Assembly (NCBI GenBank): GCA_034440635.1
Contig: JAOTON010001271.1
Location: 496,001-560,000 of the forward strand
Direction: 5' to 3'
From: Lepas anatifera
Taxonomy: Eukaryota; Arthropoda; Thecostraca; Lepadidae
Length of the DNA stretch: 64,000 nucleotides
Shown: positions 1 through 10,930 of the stretch, piece after piece
Layout of the letters: every line of letters starts with the position of its first letter
How positions within the stretch are numbered: the stretch's first letter is position 1
Notes under the pieces: generated by a model
The model's database searches: none
Told to the model about the DNA's origin: nothing
Seen by the model: the letters and a program-made list of their open reading frames with translations, nothing else
Position numbers and translations under genes: made by a program

Positions 1-1150
1 TCTGCAACCCTTCCTCCACTTGAGCCACAACAAAGGTATGCTGCAGACGCTCCACATACGTCTCAAAACTTTCAACAGCACCGTTAAACGGGCCCACAGC
101 AGCTAGCAGAACAGAAAGGTTACTTGACATTTCCTTGCAATTTAATGTCAACGTTTAGGCCACTGTACTCATCTCTGGTCGCCAGTGTAGTGACTTTGAC
201 CCTTATCTATTCTCAAAGACACTAATAGTAAACACGTGGCCATTTATTCCGTTGAAGAGTCCCCGCTTTGCCAGATCCATACAGTCACGTTTACCAGATT
301 GTCCCTCAGATAAGAGTTATAGTCCGCTAGAACAGCGTCTCCTGGAAACCCTCTAAACGGCCCGATAATCCTTCAGATGTCAAGCCGCTACACTAGGCTC
401 AGAAGTTTTTGGTGTAGTGTGAGCGAACTACTACTTGTAGAGTCGTAATTCAACATTCAGCTTGTGTGTTTGCTCCCAGCTATCGATTACGTACCCATTA
501 ATACTCAGCAGTCTCATGTTTTAGAAACTAATAGAGAAAAGCTAAATTGTCACGAGACAGCCACCAAAAAATGTTTTCTGCAAATCATTTTCAAATACGA
601 ACCGGGAACCCGGTTTTTGGGACAATATCTATAGCCAAGGGCAATCTCACATGCTGTTTATTTCATCTTGACCGAGGGAGCAATAGTGGTCCGGAATTTA
701 GCCAAAAGCTGTCGAGCCTAGTGTGTACAGATTCAATTGCAGGGGGCTGTACATTAAGGGTGTGTCGTCCATCATAAATGCAGTTGATGATATATAATCA
801 TTTTGCGCAAGACTCTAAAATGATGATACTTGAAAGAATTTTGGTTCAAAATTATAATTCAGCCTGCGCGAGACACTTTCCCTCAAGCCACTGAGTAGCC
901 AGCTTTGTCGATTAAACCATAGATGGCGCTGACAGCGGAGGCGCGCCATGGCCGTGACTGTAGTCTCTGCGGAAATGTAATTGCATCACTCAATCAATAA
1001 ACCAAAGGTTTTGTCGAGAAGGCTCGCGCAGAAAGATTGTCCTGTTTACACAAACACCTGTAATTATTTTTGCACCGTATAATCGAATATTGCGGGATAT
1101 TCTTCACAAGAAGCGCTGGCAGTTAGACAATTCATCCAATGTTAGGGTAC
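1..1150. other. No recognisable gene
   Basis: I see no convincing coding region, RNA gene or terminal-repeat structure here. The short open frames lack any domain signature and are bounded by random stops. Composition is AT-rich and unstructured, apart from a short GC-rich patch near 925-960. Confidence 0.4.
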
Positions 1151-1199
1151 CAGGGTGGGTGAAACCACTGCAGGGCGACAAGGAAACATAAATAATGTT

Positions 1200-2615
1200 T
1201 GTTATGTCTCATACCTCAATACAACGAAGCACATTGAGTTACAAAACGCAAAATTCTGACGGTACCTGCTCCAATGTATCGAAAATCCCGTTCAATATGT
1301 AATAGCTCTAAACAAGCAATTCCTCTAATCGTGGCGAATCCAACGATGTATAATATGACCTTGCAATTTCAAATTGTGAAAATAACCTGACATCGACCTA
1401 AGTTAGGGTCACAGGGTGGCCTGGAATAGTCATGTTGCATATCAATCGACTTCCCGTGACAATATAAGCACAATGCAAGCAAAATAGGGCCTTTATCTCA
1501 ATTCAGTAAGAAGGTATTGGAAAAAATCACTTTAGACTCCTGTGACCTGACATGACCTTTGAGAGGTCAGATGGTAAATAATTTAACTTTATGGTCAAAC
1601 TCGAGGTAAAAATACACGATTTGGGGATTTTCAGCTTTATCTATTCAGTATTACTAAAAACGAGTCCTTTCTATCTTTTACCATATACTTAGGGTAGAGT
1701 GGGGTAACACGCCCACCTGGGTAAGACGCCTACTACTATGTCTAGGCTGATGTAAGAAATGTAGCCTCCATCTAATATTTTTTCTGGTAGCGGGCTTTCT
1801 GATCCGGTCCGGGCCATGATTGGACGTGCCCAGTAAACTCCGGTATTTTTCAGCAAACATTTGTTGCTTTTGGCATCTTCGGACATAAAAACAAGCTATT
1901 TTAAAGTTGCAATTGTACTCTATGCGATGTGAATGTGCTCACCCTACCAACTTTGTCACTAAATCATCTTACAATGTAATTATAATAATATTCCTATTTG
2001 TTCACCTGAAGCAATAGGTACACTATACGCTGGGAGTTTTATGACGGCCTTTTCATCCGGGGCTTGGGCGGCTTACCAAGCTATCGGGGTAAAACACCTT
2101 TTTACATGGTCTCAAAAAAATCGCACACTTTGCATCGTGTCAGAATCACAAATTTATATCTGAGTGTAGACAAGCGATGAAATAACTCAATGAAGAAAAA
2201 ATAAAAGTAATTCCGTCCAGGCAGGATCGATACAGACGAATTCTCCCTTAACGTATGCGTCTTACCCCACTCTACCCTATAATGGGGTGACCAAAAAATT
2301 GACCTCACCTTAGATCAACAATATCGAAACTCCAAGATAGCAGATTTGTAGACCCTTATGACCTCATCATATTGTGTAAGTTTCAAACTGTTCGGTTAGT
2401 TGATGTTCATTAGGCACTGCTTCAAACTCGTGATCTTAGGTTTTGTGGTTGGGTCGCTTGACCTTGGATAGCTCCTTGACCTGATATGACCTGGCCATAG
2501 AAAATAGTGAAATGCGTAAAATTTATCAACGATAAGTGCTGAACATTTCACTGTTCTGCATCTGTTCTTTTTCACGTCATCTGGAATTTCGCCCCCCCAG
2601 CGGGGCGCGTGTTAA
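1200..2615 (-). mobile_element. TTAA-type non-autonomous element E1 (left end not found)
   Basis: This is a diverged, reverse-oriented relative of the element at 3147-4150. Blocks around 1300-1680 and 2283-2610 align in reverse with 3180-3900, including the passage reading 'cagatttgtagaccctta'. The right end has the same GC-rich terminus (CCCCAGCGGGGCGCGTG next to TTAA at 2612-2615). The left terminus is not visible, so the element is truncated or decayed. It contains many AGGTCA/TGACCT hexamers and no coding capacity. It is interrupted by a smaller element at 1690-2279. Confidence 0.6.
1690..2279. mobile_element. TA-flanked MITE nested in E1
   Basis: This is a 590-bp insert with perfect 18-bp ends, TAGGGTAGAGTGGGGTAA on the left and its reverse complement on the right. 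If the outer TA is counted as the target duplication, the inverted repeat begins GGGTAGAG, in the style of Tc1/mariner-type non-autonomous elements. The flanks (1640-1689 and 2280-2330) join up when aligned to the uninterrupted relative near 3480-3520, so it is an insertion. There is no transposase frame. Assignment to a superfamily is inference. Confidence 0.65.
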
Positions 2616-2633
2616 TATATAAGTGATGAATAA

Positions 2634-2964
2634 GCCGCCCCGGTAGTCAGTTGGTAGAGCGTTGGGCTCCGGCCCGCTGCTCAGAAGATGCAGTGGCGTG
2701 CATGTCCGGCTTGGGATCGGTTCCCTGAGACGCTCCGGCGCTCAATAGTTTACCCGCGTACAGGTCGGCTGGCAACTGACTGGTGAGAGGGTGACCTGAG
2801 TGGGGCGGCCGTCCTGTGCTTGTGGGACGTTAAACTTTGGCTTCTAAATTAACTTCCATTGGGGTTGCTCGTTCGGGTGGTGGGGTCGGGGTCTCCGTGA
2901 AAGTCCTTGATGACTTTGTGGACTCCGACTCCGGCCTTACGACAGCTTGAAAAATTTAAAAAAT
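2634..2964 (+). repeat. tRNA-derived SINE, copy 1
   Basis: The head begins GCCGCCCCGGTAG and continues with a tRNA-like A box (GTTGGTAGAGCG) and a degenerate B-box-like stretch (GGATCGGTTCCC). The body is shared with 46469-46836, and the copy ends in an A-rich tail. It carries several one-base deletions relative to the second copy, including one in the A box, so it is the more decayed of the two. It sits between two TTAA-type elements. Confidence 0.8.
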
Positions 2965-3146
2965 GTATGTAAGTAACCAATTCCGCAAAGTTGTTCCTCG
3001 ATGAGCCTATTAATTGATATAAATATTCGACAAATATATTACATTTGCCTTCACTGGTGCCATTAGCATTCTAACCAGAATCCAAACACAAGCCAGGACA
3101 AATGTCAAGGTCAAGATTGCTTAAATTGACCCTCCTTACAACTTAA

Positions 3147-4150
3147 CACGCTCCCCCGCTGGGGGGGCGAAATTCGCCCCCTCCTAGTTTTCCCCAGATA
3201 AAGCAAAAACAAAGAAACGCAGAACAACGAAACTCACAGTACCTTATTCCTGATCAATTTTACACACCTGACCAAATTTTTTAGGTAAGATCATGTCAGG
3301 CCAAGGAGCTATTCAAGGTCAATTGACCCGACCTCAAAACCTAAAACCACGAGTTTAAAGCGGCGCCAAGGGAACATCAGCGAACCCATCAGTTTGAAAC
3401 TTTCACAATATAATGCGATCATAAGGGTCTACAAATCTGCTATCTCGGAATTTCGATATTGTTGACCTAAGGTGGGGTAAAAGTTTTGGTCAGAAGTCTA
3501 TGGTGAAAAATAGAATGGGCTCGTTTTCAGTAAACACTGGATAGATAAAGCTGAAAATCCTCGAACCGTCTATCCTTACCACGATCTTGACCATAAAGAT
3601 GAGTTTTTCAGCATCTGACCTCTCAAAGGTCATGTCAGGTCCCAGGAGCATAGCGTGATTGTTTTGCCAATAACTTCTCACTGAATTGAGATAAAGCTCC
3701 CATTTTGCTTGCATTGTGCTAATATTGTCATGGGGTGTCGATTGATATGCAAAATGACCATACCAGGTCACCCTGTGGCCCTGACCTAGCTCGAGGTCAG
3801 GTCATTTTCACTATTTGACCTAGCAAGGTCATATTATACATCAATCGATCCAGGGCCATGAGAGGAATCCAATGATGCATAAATATTTGATATAGCTCCA
3901 CTGAGTACATATCTAGAGAGATAAACGTATACTGCTCTGTTGTAAGCCTATGGAAGCTTCTTTGACCTATGCTGACCTCAATAGTGACCTGACATAAAAA
4001 TTCTTCATATAAAATATCTTCGTCTTGTCAAGAGCTGTCGAACGATGTCCGTAATTTTTCTTTAGCTTTCGTGGGAAATGAGATACGGAGGGGGGGTGAA
4101 ATACACCCCCAGCTGGGCGCATCATGCAAGGGACCCCAGCGGGGCGCGTG
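3147..4150 (+). mobile_element. TTAA-flanked non-autonomous element E2, AGGTCA-rich
   Basis: TTAA lies on both sides (3143-3146 and 4151-4154). Inverted ends match CACGCTCCCCCGCTGGGG on the left with CCCCAGCGGGGCGCGTG on the right. About 1.0 kb lies between them, with no coding capacity and repeated AGGTCA or TGACCT hexamers. TTAA target duplication is characteristic of the piggyBac superfamily, so a piggyBac-like MITE is the best guess, but no transposase is present to prove it. Confidence 0.7.
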
Positions 4151-4154
4151 TTAA

Positions 4155-4758
4155 AGTACCTACATATATAAGCTCCCTACAGAGCTCAAGAGCTTTACAA
4201 CGATACCCATATCGCCTATGACCCGGAATAGTTGCCTGGCAGCTACCGGAACCCCAGCGGCATGACCTACTTCATGACCTTATTAACCCGATTCAAAGTT
4301 CGTATCACCATTCAAATTATTTCAGATGTTTGTCGTGTACCCAGCAAGGTTTCACACTGAAGTTAAGAAATAAAATAGAAATTCTTGAAACAAAATTCAG
4401 TTTGAAAAAAAACATCAGGCTGGGTCATAGGTCCACCATAGGTCAACAATTACGATTTTTCGGAAAAGTTCCGTACGGATTTTTCTCATGATATGAATCT
4501 ATTCATGAATTGTTCAATTCGTCCGGGTGATAATTTTAATCATGAGAGAGGCGGACGCACCAGTGCAAAAAAGTATAACACAACTTAGAAATATAATATC
4601 CCACCGCACAAGAAATAGTAGATCACCGAACGCTGCACACTACGCGAGTTCCCTGCTTCTAGTCTATCTGATATATAGATTTCTTCCTGACACTGGTACT
4701 CCCAAAACGCTCAAAATGCGCGTATCTAAGGCACTCACTCAACTCACACGCTCCATAA
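4155..4758. other. Spacer with scattered AGGTCA-type motifs
   Basis: No gene is recognised. The stretch holds a few AGGTCA/TGACCT half-sites (for example around 4262-4285 and 4430-4445) and probably derives from decayed relatives of the neighbouring TTAA elements. The open frame at 4527-4781 has no recognisable domain and runs into the next element. Confidence 0.4.
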
Positions 4759-5602
4759 CACGCGCATTGACGGAGGTCTGAGCCACCTTCGCCTTGACGG
4801 GGGGGGCGGGTACCCGCCCTCCCCCTACGATCTCGAGAACCACGCTAGGTAGAGAAAAACGGTAAACGGTGTTAGGTAGCCCATCCACTTCTTCATCGAA
4901 AATATTTGAATCATTGTCAGTTCACATTTAAGGTCAAAAGAGGTCAAAACATGCCGTCGTAGGGATAACATGTACATGAAGGTTTTCGGCCATTACACCT
5001 GAACAAGTAAAGATATAGCACAACAACTTGAACTGTATAAATCCTCGCATCCAGCCGAATCAAATGATATATAATATGACCTTGCAAGGTCAAATCAAAC
5101 ATTTGACCTGACCTGAGGTCAGGTCAAGGTCAAATTAAATAAAGCGCATATCATTAGAACCGCAAAGACAAGGCAAATCTAATGCAGCTAAAATAAACGC
5201 TCTATAACCATCCGTTACTCCATCCGTTACTAAGTTATTCAGTTAAAACCCTTTTCCCATGTATTTTCAATGGAAATGTCATGGCTCGTACCTGACCTTA
5301 GGTCATCGATATAAAAAACCGGAACATTTTTTAGATATCGCAGTGGGGCTATCATGTGATATGAGTTTCAAACGGATAAGTTCACCCTGTTCCGACTTTT
5401 GCTATCTTAAAATTTTTTGAGGTCAGGTCACTTGACCTGTACTGGTGATCTGACCTGAGATGACTTAACCTTAAAATTTAAGTTGTAGAAATGATGAGCG
5501 AAAAGGTATGTTAAGTACGGCGGGGCTACGCGCAGCCGTTTTTATCCTGTCTCCGAAAAACCTGAGGAGGGGGGCAGGTACCCGCCCCCGTCAATGCGCG
5601 TG
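4759..5602 (+). mobile_element. TTAA-type non-autonomous element E3 with perfect 15-bp ends
   Basis: The left end, CACGCGCATTGACGG, is the exact reverse complement of the right end. The right flank is TTAA (5603-5606) and the left flank is ATAA, a single-base decay of TTAA. Near both ends is a GC-rich hairpin reading GGGTACCCGCCC. The 844-bp interior is strongly enriched in AGGTCA, including a near-palindromic cluster of five half-sites at 5104-5132. There is no coding capacity. Confidence 0.75.
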
Positions 5603-5606
5603 TTAA

Positions 5607-6587
5607 TTTGGTAACCCTGTTTCCCATATCCCAACCAAGCACACAAATTGACATAAACGATATATTCACCTGGATCACAGCTAGTGGCTGAGACAGTGTT
5701 CACCAGCACCCTCTGGAACAGAGGTGCAGAAACTTGCCAACTCGGCTACTGGGGTTTGTGACACATTTACGAAAATTGAGGTGCATAAGTGTGACAAAAT
5801 AGCGACCGTGACAGTATGGCTCAAAATCAAACCGCATATTTTCGAAATACAGAATAAAGCCTGTAGAAATAAATTTAATTTAGCAACTCTGATCTTCAAT
5901 TGCACAGCGTACCATCAGTGATACAATATTGGTACTGTGTTCAGTTTCTACTAAAACGAGGAACCCCGCTGCAGAAAACCCGGAAACCGCTGTCACAGTT
6001 GCCAGATTTTAACATGCAGCCCAATGGTGCCGATTGTTAGTAGTTGCCAGAAATTTGCCGCCTAGATGCCCGAAATGTGACAGTCAATTTTTTCGAGAAA
6101 TACATGATTGTGGCCATATTTAAGGCATTAAAGATAACGCAAATACGTCATCAAGTATTTCTCTGTCCATTTTGTCAGGTTAAATAATATTTAAAGTTTG
6201 AGTCTCTTCGATTTAGCGGTCCCTATTTCTTTGAATTTAGTATTAAGTACGCCTAAAAGCTACTAAGAAAAGTACTAAATGAGTGAAAGAAATAAACATA
6301 GCTGGGCAGCAATTCTACCTAAACTACGCAGCAGCGACAGATAAGTTCGTAATGTTTATTTGATGTAGAGCCTGCCAAAAATGTACACAGGTGGGAAGCC
6401 ACTTTTTAGGGCATGTTTTTGGGGTATATATGAGATAAGTGCAGGCTAAAACTGGCTGGAATAAATAGTGCTGCCCATGGCTAATCTAAGATGAATGTAG
6501 GCTACTTTGAGACTGATGCACTTTCACATATCAAACTTGGTTTTTCATTCCTTAGCTTGCTTGTGCCTTACCTTATTTGTGCCCTAG
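5607..6587. other. No gene recognised
   Basis: AT-rich sequence with overlapping short frames on both strands near 5680-5920 that have no domain features. It lies just upstream of a candidate exon. I see no repeat termini or RNA gene. Confidence 0.35.
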
Positions 6588-6671
6588 ATCAAGATTGGTT
6601 AGGTAGATTTGGAGCTGGAGGAAGTTGGGAGAGTTGGCGCCAGCAACAGACTGGCAACAACAGTAATTCAG
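6588..6671 (+). CDS. Candidate internal exon, unknown gene
   Basis: An 84-bp open stretch is preceded by a pyrimidine-containing acceptor (TTTGTGCCCTAG) and followed by a consensus donor (TCAG/GTGAG). It is phase 1-1 symmetrical. It would encode a Trp/Gly/Gln/Asn-rich segment starting QDWLGRFGAGGSWESW. Frames beyond the splice sites close or change character, as expected for an isolated exon. I do not recognise the family, and no adjoining exons could be joined with confidence. A chance match of splice signals is possible. Confidence 0.35.
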
Positions 6672-7808
6672 GTGAGATTTCATGATCAAATTATCATGTC
6701 AATATTGTACAGATAGCAAATGTGTGCCAATGCAGTCCTCCACAAAGTGTTAAAACACACACTAACGTGCACTGGAGGGGGCCTAGTAGACCCCTTCTCA
6801 TCTCAGGAAATCGCAGAAAATCTCCGAAAGAAAGAGACTTTGAAAAACGCTGGTTGGGGGTGTGTTGCTTACTACCAGTGGTGGTAAGCAACACACAGGA
6901 CCTGAACTGCATGGAGTTAAAGCTGGACTTTGACTACACTTGATCTTTCTTTGGCATGAGACTTCCAATACCTCTGTAGGTACCTATTAGGCCAATAGAC
7001 ATAATTTTACATCTATGCAGGGTAGTTGCCTCAGAGTTTTTACTGCAAGAAGGAATGAACAGGCAGGTGATAATCAGGTGTTGGGGGAAAATTTTGTGCA
7101 TTTGATCTGTCTATAAAAATTCTACATAAGGTCCACTTTACCAACACATTTTAGGTAGATCCAAATCGTATGTTGACATTGACATTTTTGTTCCTTTTGT
7201 TGATATGTGAGATAGAAGTTCAGTGGGGGGAAGCTGTGATCAGGGTTCCCAATTGTGTGTAGGTGCACGCTCTCATTCATAGATTAGTTCCCAATACTAA
7301 TTATTTTCATGATAATTGCCACATTTAATCATGGGGAAATGTACCATAATTGGAAACACTCCTTCCAAAAATTGAAACTTTTTCAAAAAGGGAAATGCAT
7401 GTCATTAGGGGAAACTGCAGTCAGAGTTGTCAATAAAAGTTATGATCCCCATACTGGAAACAATGATCCATAATTGGAAATTTTCCTTCCAAAACATAAA
7501 CATAATCTAAAAATGAAAACACAGTTTAATACTTTCATGCAGTAATGGCTTGGTGCTTGAACCTTGTCTGTTGCAAAAGTAAGAGACAGGTAGATGACAT
7601 TCAGCTTATTAGAAATAGTATTCAAGTATACAATTATCATTTCAGCTTTTGTGACAGAGGAGGCATACGTCGCATTGAGTTTGTGACAGCCAGCTACTTT
7701 CTGCACCTCTGCTCTGGAACGTGGCCTGAACTTCGCCCGAGCGGACACCTGGCGGACAATCTGCCATCCTGTCGATTTCGCTCAAAATATGTAAAAATGA
7801 GACAATAT
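6672..7808. other. Possible intron, with a second acceptor-like site at about 7645
   Basis: Mostly AT-rich sequence. At 7630-7646 a pyrimidine-rich run ends in ATTTCAG and is followed by about 150 bp that is open in one plus frame up to the next mobile element. It could be the next exon of the gene at 6588, but two phases are possible and neither gives a recognisable domain. Confidence 0.25.
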
Positions 7809-8856
7809 CCCTCGCCCAACGGGGGCCATCGATGGTACTACGGTTTTTTTCGGGATAGCAGAAAAACAACGAGACGCAGCACCGTGGTTGAGGGCTCAAT
7901 CTCTCACCCCATCATTTTCCCACCATCCCTGAAATTGTTTATCCCGGGTCACCCAAAGTCAGGTCACCAGGCTAGGTCAACCAAGGTCACCTCGCTTCAA
8001 CCTTTGAGCTCTATAAGAGCTACATTTCTTAATCGATCGATTTGAAAATTCCTACACTTTATGACCCCTCCAGGGTCTACACGGTCCATATCCGGGATTT
8101 TGCAATTTCGTGACCTGAGGTCAGGTCACGAGGTGACCTCTCCCATTGAAAAAGCATGGGGAAAAGCCGTCTTATGATCTAAAAGTCACAAAAACTATTG
8201 CAAATGCTCAGCTTACCCAGAAAAGCGTTCTTGGTCACCCTTTCACGGATCCCAGGGGTCATATTTGCCTTTTGACTTCTCCAAGGTCATCCAAGGTCAC
8301 CAGGGGTAAAAAAGAGTATTTTGACAATAACTTTTGACCTAATTAAGCTAGAACGCTGAAATTAAAGACATCGTGTATGTCTCGTCACTGGCTTTCATTT
8401 GATATACGGCATGGTCAATTTCTGACCTTTTGTGGCCTCAGGTCATATTACGTCACGAGGTGACCCCTGTAGATCAAACCACTGGCGGGAGGTCATTACG
8501 TTTCAATAGCGGAAAAAGGGCTGGCATTTTCCTATCAAATGTACTCTACCAAATCTCATTAGCTTTAATGGGATAAGAGTTATGCCCAGTTTTCTTAAGC
8601 ATTGCATATTTGAGTGCAAATAGCCTATCGTGACCTAACTTGACCTCTGGAGGTCAAACCATTGACCTGAGTGCTTAAACATGCGAAATAATTTCGTACT
8701 GAATTCACGCGAGCTTTCTAATGCACTTTGCATATTTGCGCTAACCCCCATATTTTCGGAGTTAGAGGGGGGGACATCGATGCCCCCGGTGCACCGGGTG
8801 GGGGCGTCCCCCACCGCGGTGGGGCGAAGGTGGCGCTGGACCCCCGGTGGGGCGCG
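7809..8856 (-). mobile_element. TTAA-type element E4, reverse relative of E5
   Basis: The body is an inverted copy of 14755-15779. Shared landmarks are the GGCCATCGATGG block at the GC-rich ends and the TGACCT-rich interior, and an open frame at 8146-8337 is closely matched on the opposite strand at 15248-15439. The end motif CCCCCGGTGGGGCGCG is present at the right. TTAA is not visible at either flank, so the termini have decayed or been lost. It contains a dense set of AGGTCA half-sites. Confidence 0.65.
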
Positions 8857-9197
8857 AAGGATGGATATGAAAAGCATGAAGGATGAAGGATGGATATGGA
8901 AAGTAATAAATAAACGGTACATAAGCCCTACAAGACTAGCGCTAAAGGCAAATAGATCAATGAACCAATTGTTATAACGACGAGTGCGAGGAACACACAA
9001 TTTGTTCAATTAGCGTTTATTGCCTGAAATTTTAGTTTTTTATTTAATTTCGCTTTGCTCATTTCTGTTTTTATTCTTTCCCCCTCAGCTTTGAAAGGTG
9101 GTGATGGTGCCATATCTTATAGCCGGGGAGAGGTTTGTCGCGGAGACTGGGTTCTCTAGTAGTCTGTGCTGGCTATGTGTCATATGGAAAAAGTAAA

Positions 9198-9201
9198 GCT
9201 C

Positions 9202-9239
<38 letters not shown>

Positions 9240-9240
9240 A
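9198..9240. repeat. CT microsatellite
   Basis: A near-pure CT dinucleotide run of about 40 bp with one interruption. Confidence 0.95.
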
Positions 9241-9344
9241 ACCACAAGATTTGTGGATAAAAACCTAGTATCGAGACATTCTGGCCTCCAGTGCAGAAAA
9301 CTGACGGCTTAGGTCCCACCTAGCCTATCACACTGACAAGCTCC

Positions 9345-9657
9345 TTGACACCAAGCTCGGAGGACCCCCCTGAGACCAAGCTCGGGGGGCCCTGATACCA
9401 AGCTCAGGGGTTCCCGAGACATGTTCGTGTTTTCCAGTGCATAAGGTCAGCCTTATGCATCGGATGCCCTCGGATGCCCCCCTGAGACCAAGCTCGAGGG
9501 CCCTCTGACACAAAGCTTGGTGGCCCCCTAACACCAAGCTTGGGGGCACACCTGAGGCCAAGCTCGGGGGTCCCCTGAGACCAAGCCCGGGGGTTCCCTG
9601 AGAGCAAGGTTGGAGGGCCCCTGACACCAAGCTTGGGGGCCCCTGAGATCAAGCTAG
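9345..9657 (-). repeat. Minisatellite of about 23-bp GC-rich units (T1)
   Basis: Roughly a dozen diverged units resemble CTGAGACCAAGCTCGGGGG plus a few C residues. One non-repeat interruption lies at about 9420-9475. Read on the opposite strand the unit resembles CCCCGAGCTTGGTCTCAGG, close to the units at 16800-17720. Open frames through the array are by-products of repeat periodicity, not genes. Confidence 0.85.
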
Positions 9658-9659
9658 CA

Positions 9660-9990
9660 GTCAGATACGCCCGGGCAGACAGAGAATAAGGGGGAGGGGG
9701 CAGGGCACTGGTAGGTCGTCAGATTCTGCCGGACAGGAAGATTGAACGAGACGGCAGGGCGATGGTGGGCAGTCGGATATGACCGGTGAGGGCAGGGCAC
9801 TGGTAGGTCGTCAGATACGACCGGACAGATAGAGAATAAGGGGGGGGCAGGGCACTGGTAGGTAGTCAGATTCTGTCGGACAGGAAGAGAGAAAGAGAAG
9901 GCAGGGTGATGATGGGCAGTCGGATATGACTGGTCAGGGCGGGGCACTGGTAAGTCTTCAGATACGGCCGGACAGGGAAGACAGGGCAGG
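9660..9990. repeat. Tandem repeat, period about 150 bp with internal subunits
   Basis: The phrases GGGCACTGGTAGGTCGTCAG and AGATACG(A/G)CCGGACAG recur at about 9663, 9812 and 9960, giving a period near 150 bp. Within it, shorter subunits alternate around 'cagggcactggtaggt' and 'cagtcggatatgac'. The open frame on the minus strand here follows the repeat and is not a gene. Confidence 0.75.
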
Positions 9991-10139
9991 CCGTGCAACC
10001 TTGGCAGCTGGTGCCACGTTAAACCCCAACGAAGACAGGGCAGGAGACTCGGTTCAGGAGGCACCAGGGACTCAGGGAGCATTAGTTCACCTCAGTGATC
10101 CCCGGCCGGGTCGTTGCCCGGATTTTTTTCAGTTCTTTA

Positions 10140-10345
10140 CATATTTATTTTCTTCACATAATAATACTCAGCACCAGACTACCACCTCCATCACAACCTC
10201 TATCATCACCTCCGCAACACCTCCGTCACGACCTCCACCCCTACCTCCGCCATCACCACCATTAACACATCCTTCACCACATCCATAGTCATATCCATAA
10301 TCACATCAATCATCACATCCATCATCACCTCCAGTCGTTGTCCAG
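10140..10345. repeat. CATC/CACCTC-type simple sequence
   Basis: Cryptically simple sequence composed of ATCAC, CACCTC and CATCC variants. It has strong strand asymmetry, lacking G on the plus strand. No coding function is evident. Confidence 0.8.
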
Positions 10346-10930
10346 ATTAGCTCGGGGTACCAGATCAAGTAAAGAGGCACTTAATCAGCTCAGTAGCCCC
10401 ATACCAGCTCATGGGCCGTGATTAGCCTCGGTGGGCCCAGCTCAGCTGAGGGCCCCAGAGCTTCTCAGGATGTCACTTTATCAACCCGGAAGGCTCAGAT
10501 GAGCTTAAAGGGCACCTGATTAGCTCAGAGCGCACCCGACTAGCTCAGAGGGCATAATATGACTTTAGGAGGCACAATAATGACTCAGGAGACCCAAGAT
10601 CGACTCAGGGTACATTGTTTCAGCTCAGAGGGCAAAATATCTGCTCAGGGGGCACCAGATCGATCAGCTTGGGGGCCCAGATCAGCTCCTATCTCCTAGA
10701 TCAGAGAATGGGCCAGGATCAGTTCAGGGAGAACCCTATCAGCCCAGGGACAAGGGATTAGCTCAGTGGTCACCGACCAGCTCAGAGGTACTATACACGT
10801 CAGGAGTCTCTTAATTAGCTCAGGAGCCCCATGCCAGCTCAGGGGCTCTCATCAGCCTCGGCGAGCCCAGCTCAGCTGAGGACTCCAGAGCTGCGCAGGA
10901 AATCACGTTATCAAATCGGGAGGCTCAGAT
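10346..10930. repeat. Minisatellite of about 20-23-bp units (T3)
   Basis: Diverged units resemble GGCACCAGATCAGCTCAGAG, with TCAGCTCAG or a variant every 20-23 bp across the block. Sections at about 10370-10480 and 10800-10920 are also similar to each other, which suggests a second, longer periodicity. Confidence 0.75.

Noticed and set aside
8146..8337. Open frame conserved at 15248-15439 (about 63 codons, over 80% alike)
   Set aside because: Both frames lie in the interior of related TTAA elements and contain translated AGGTCA motifs. Similarity follows from shared ancestry of the repeat, not coding constraint.
9654..10082. Minus-strand open frame of 142 codons, proline/serine-rich
   Set aside because: It lies over a tandem repeat and its peptide repeats with the DNA period, with no domain or splice context.
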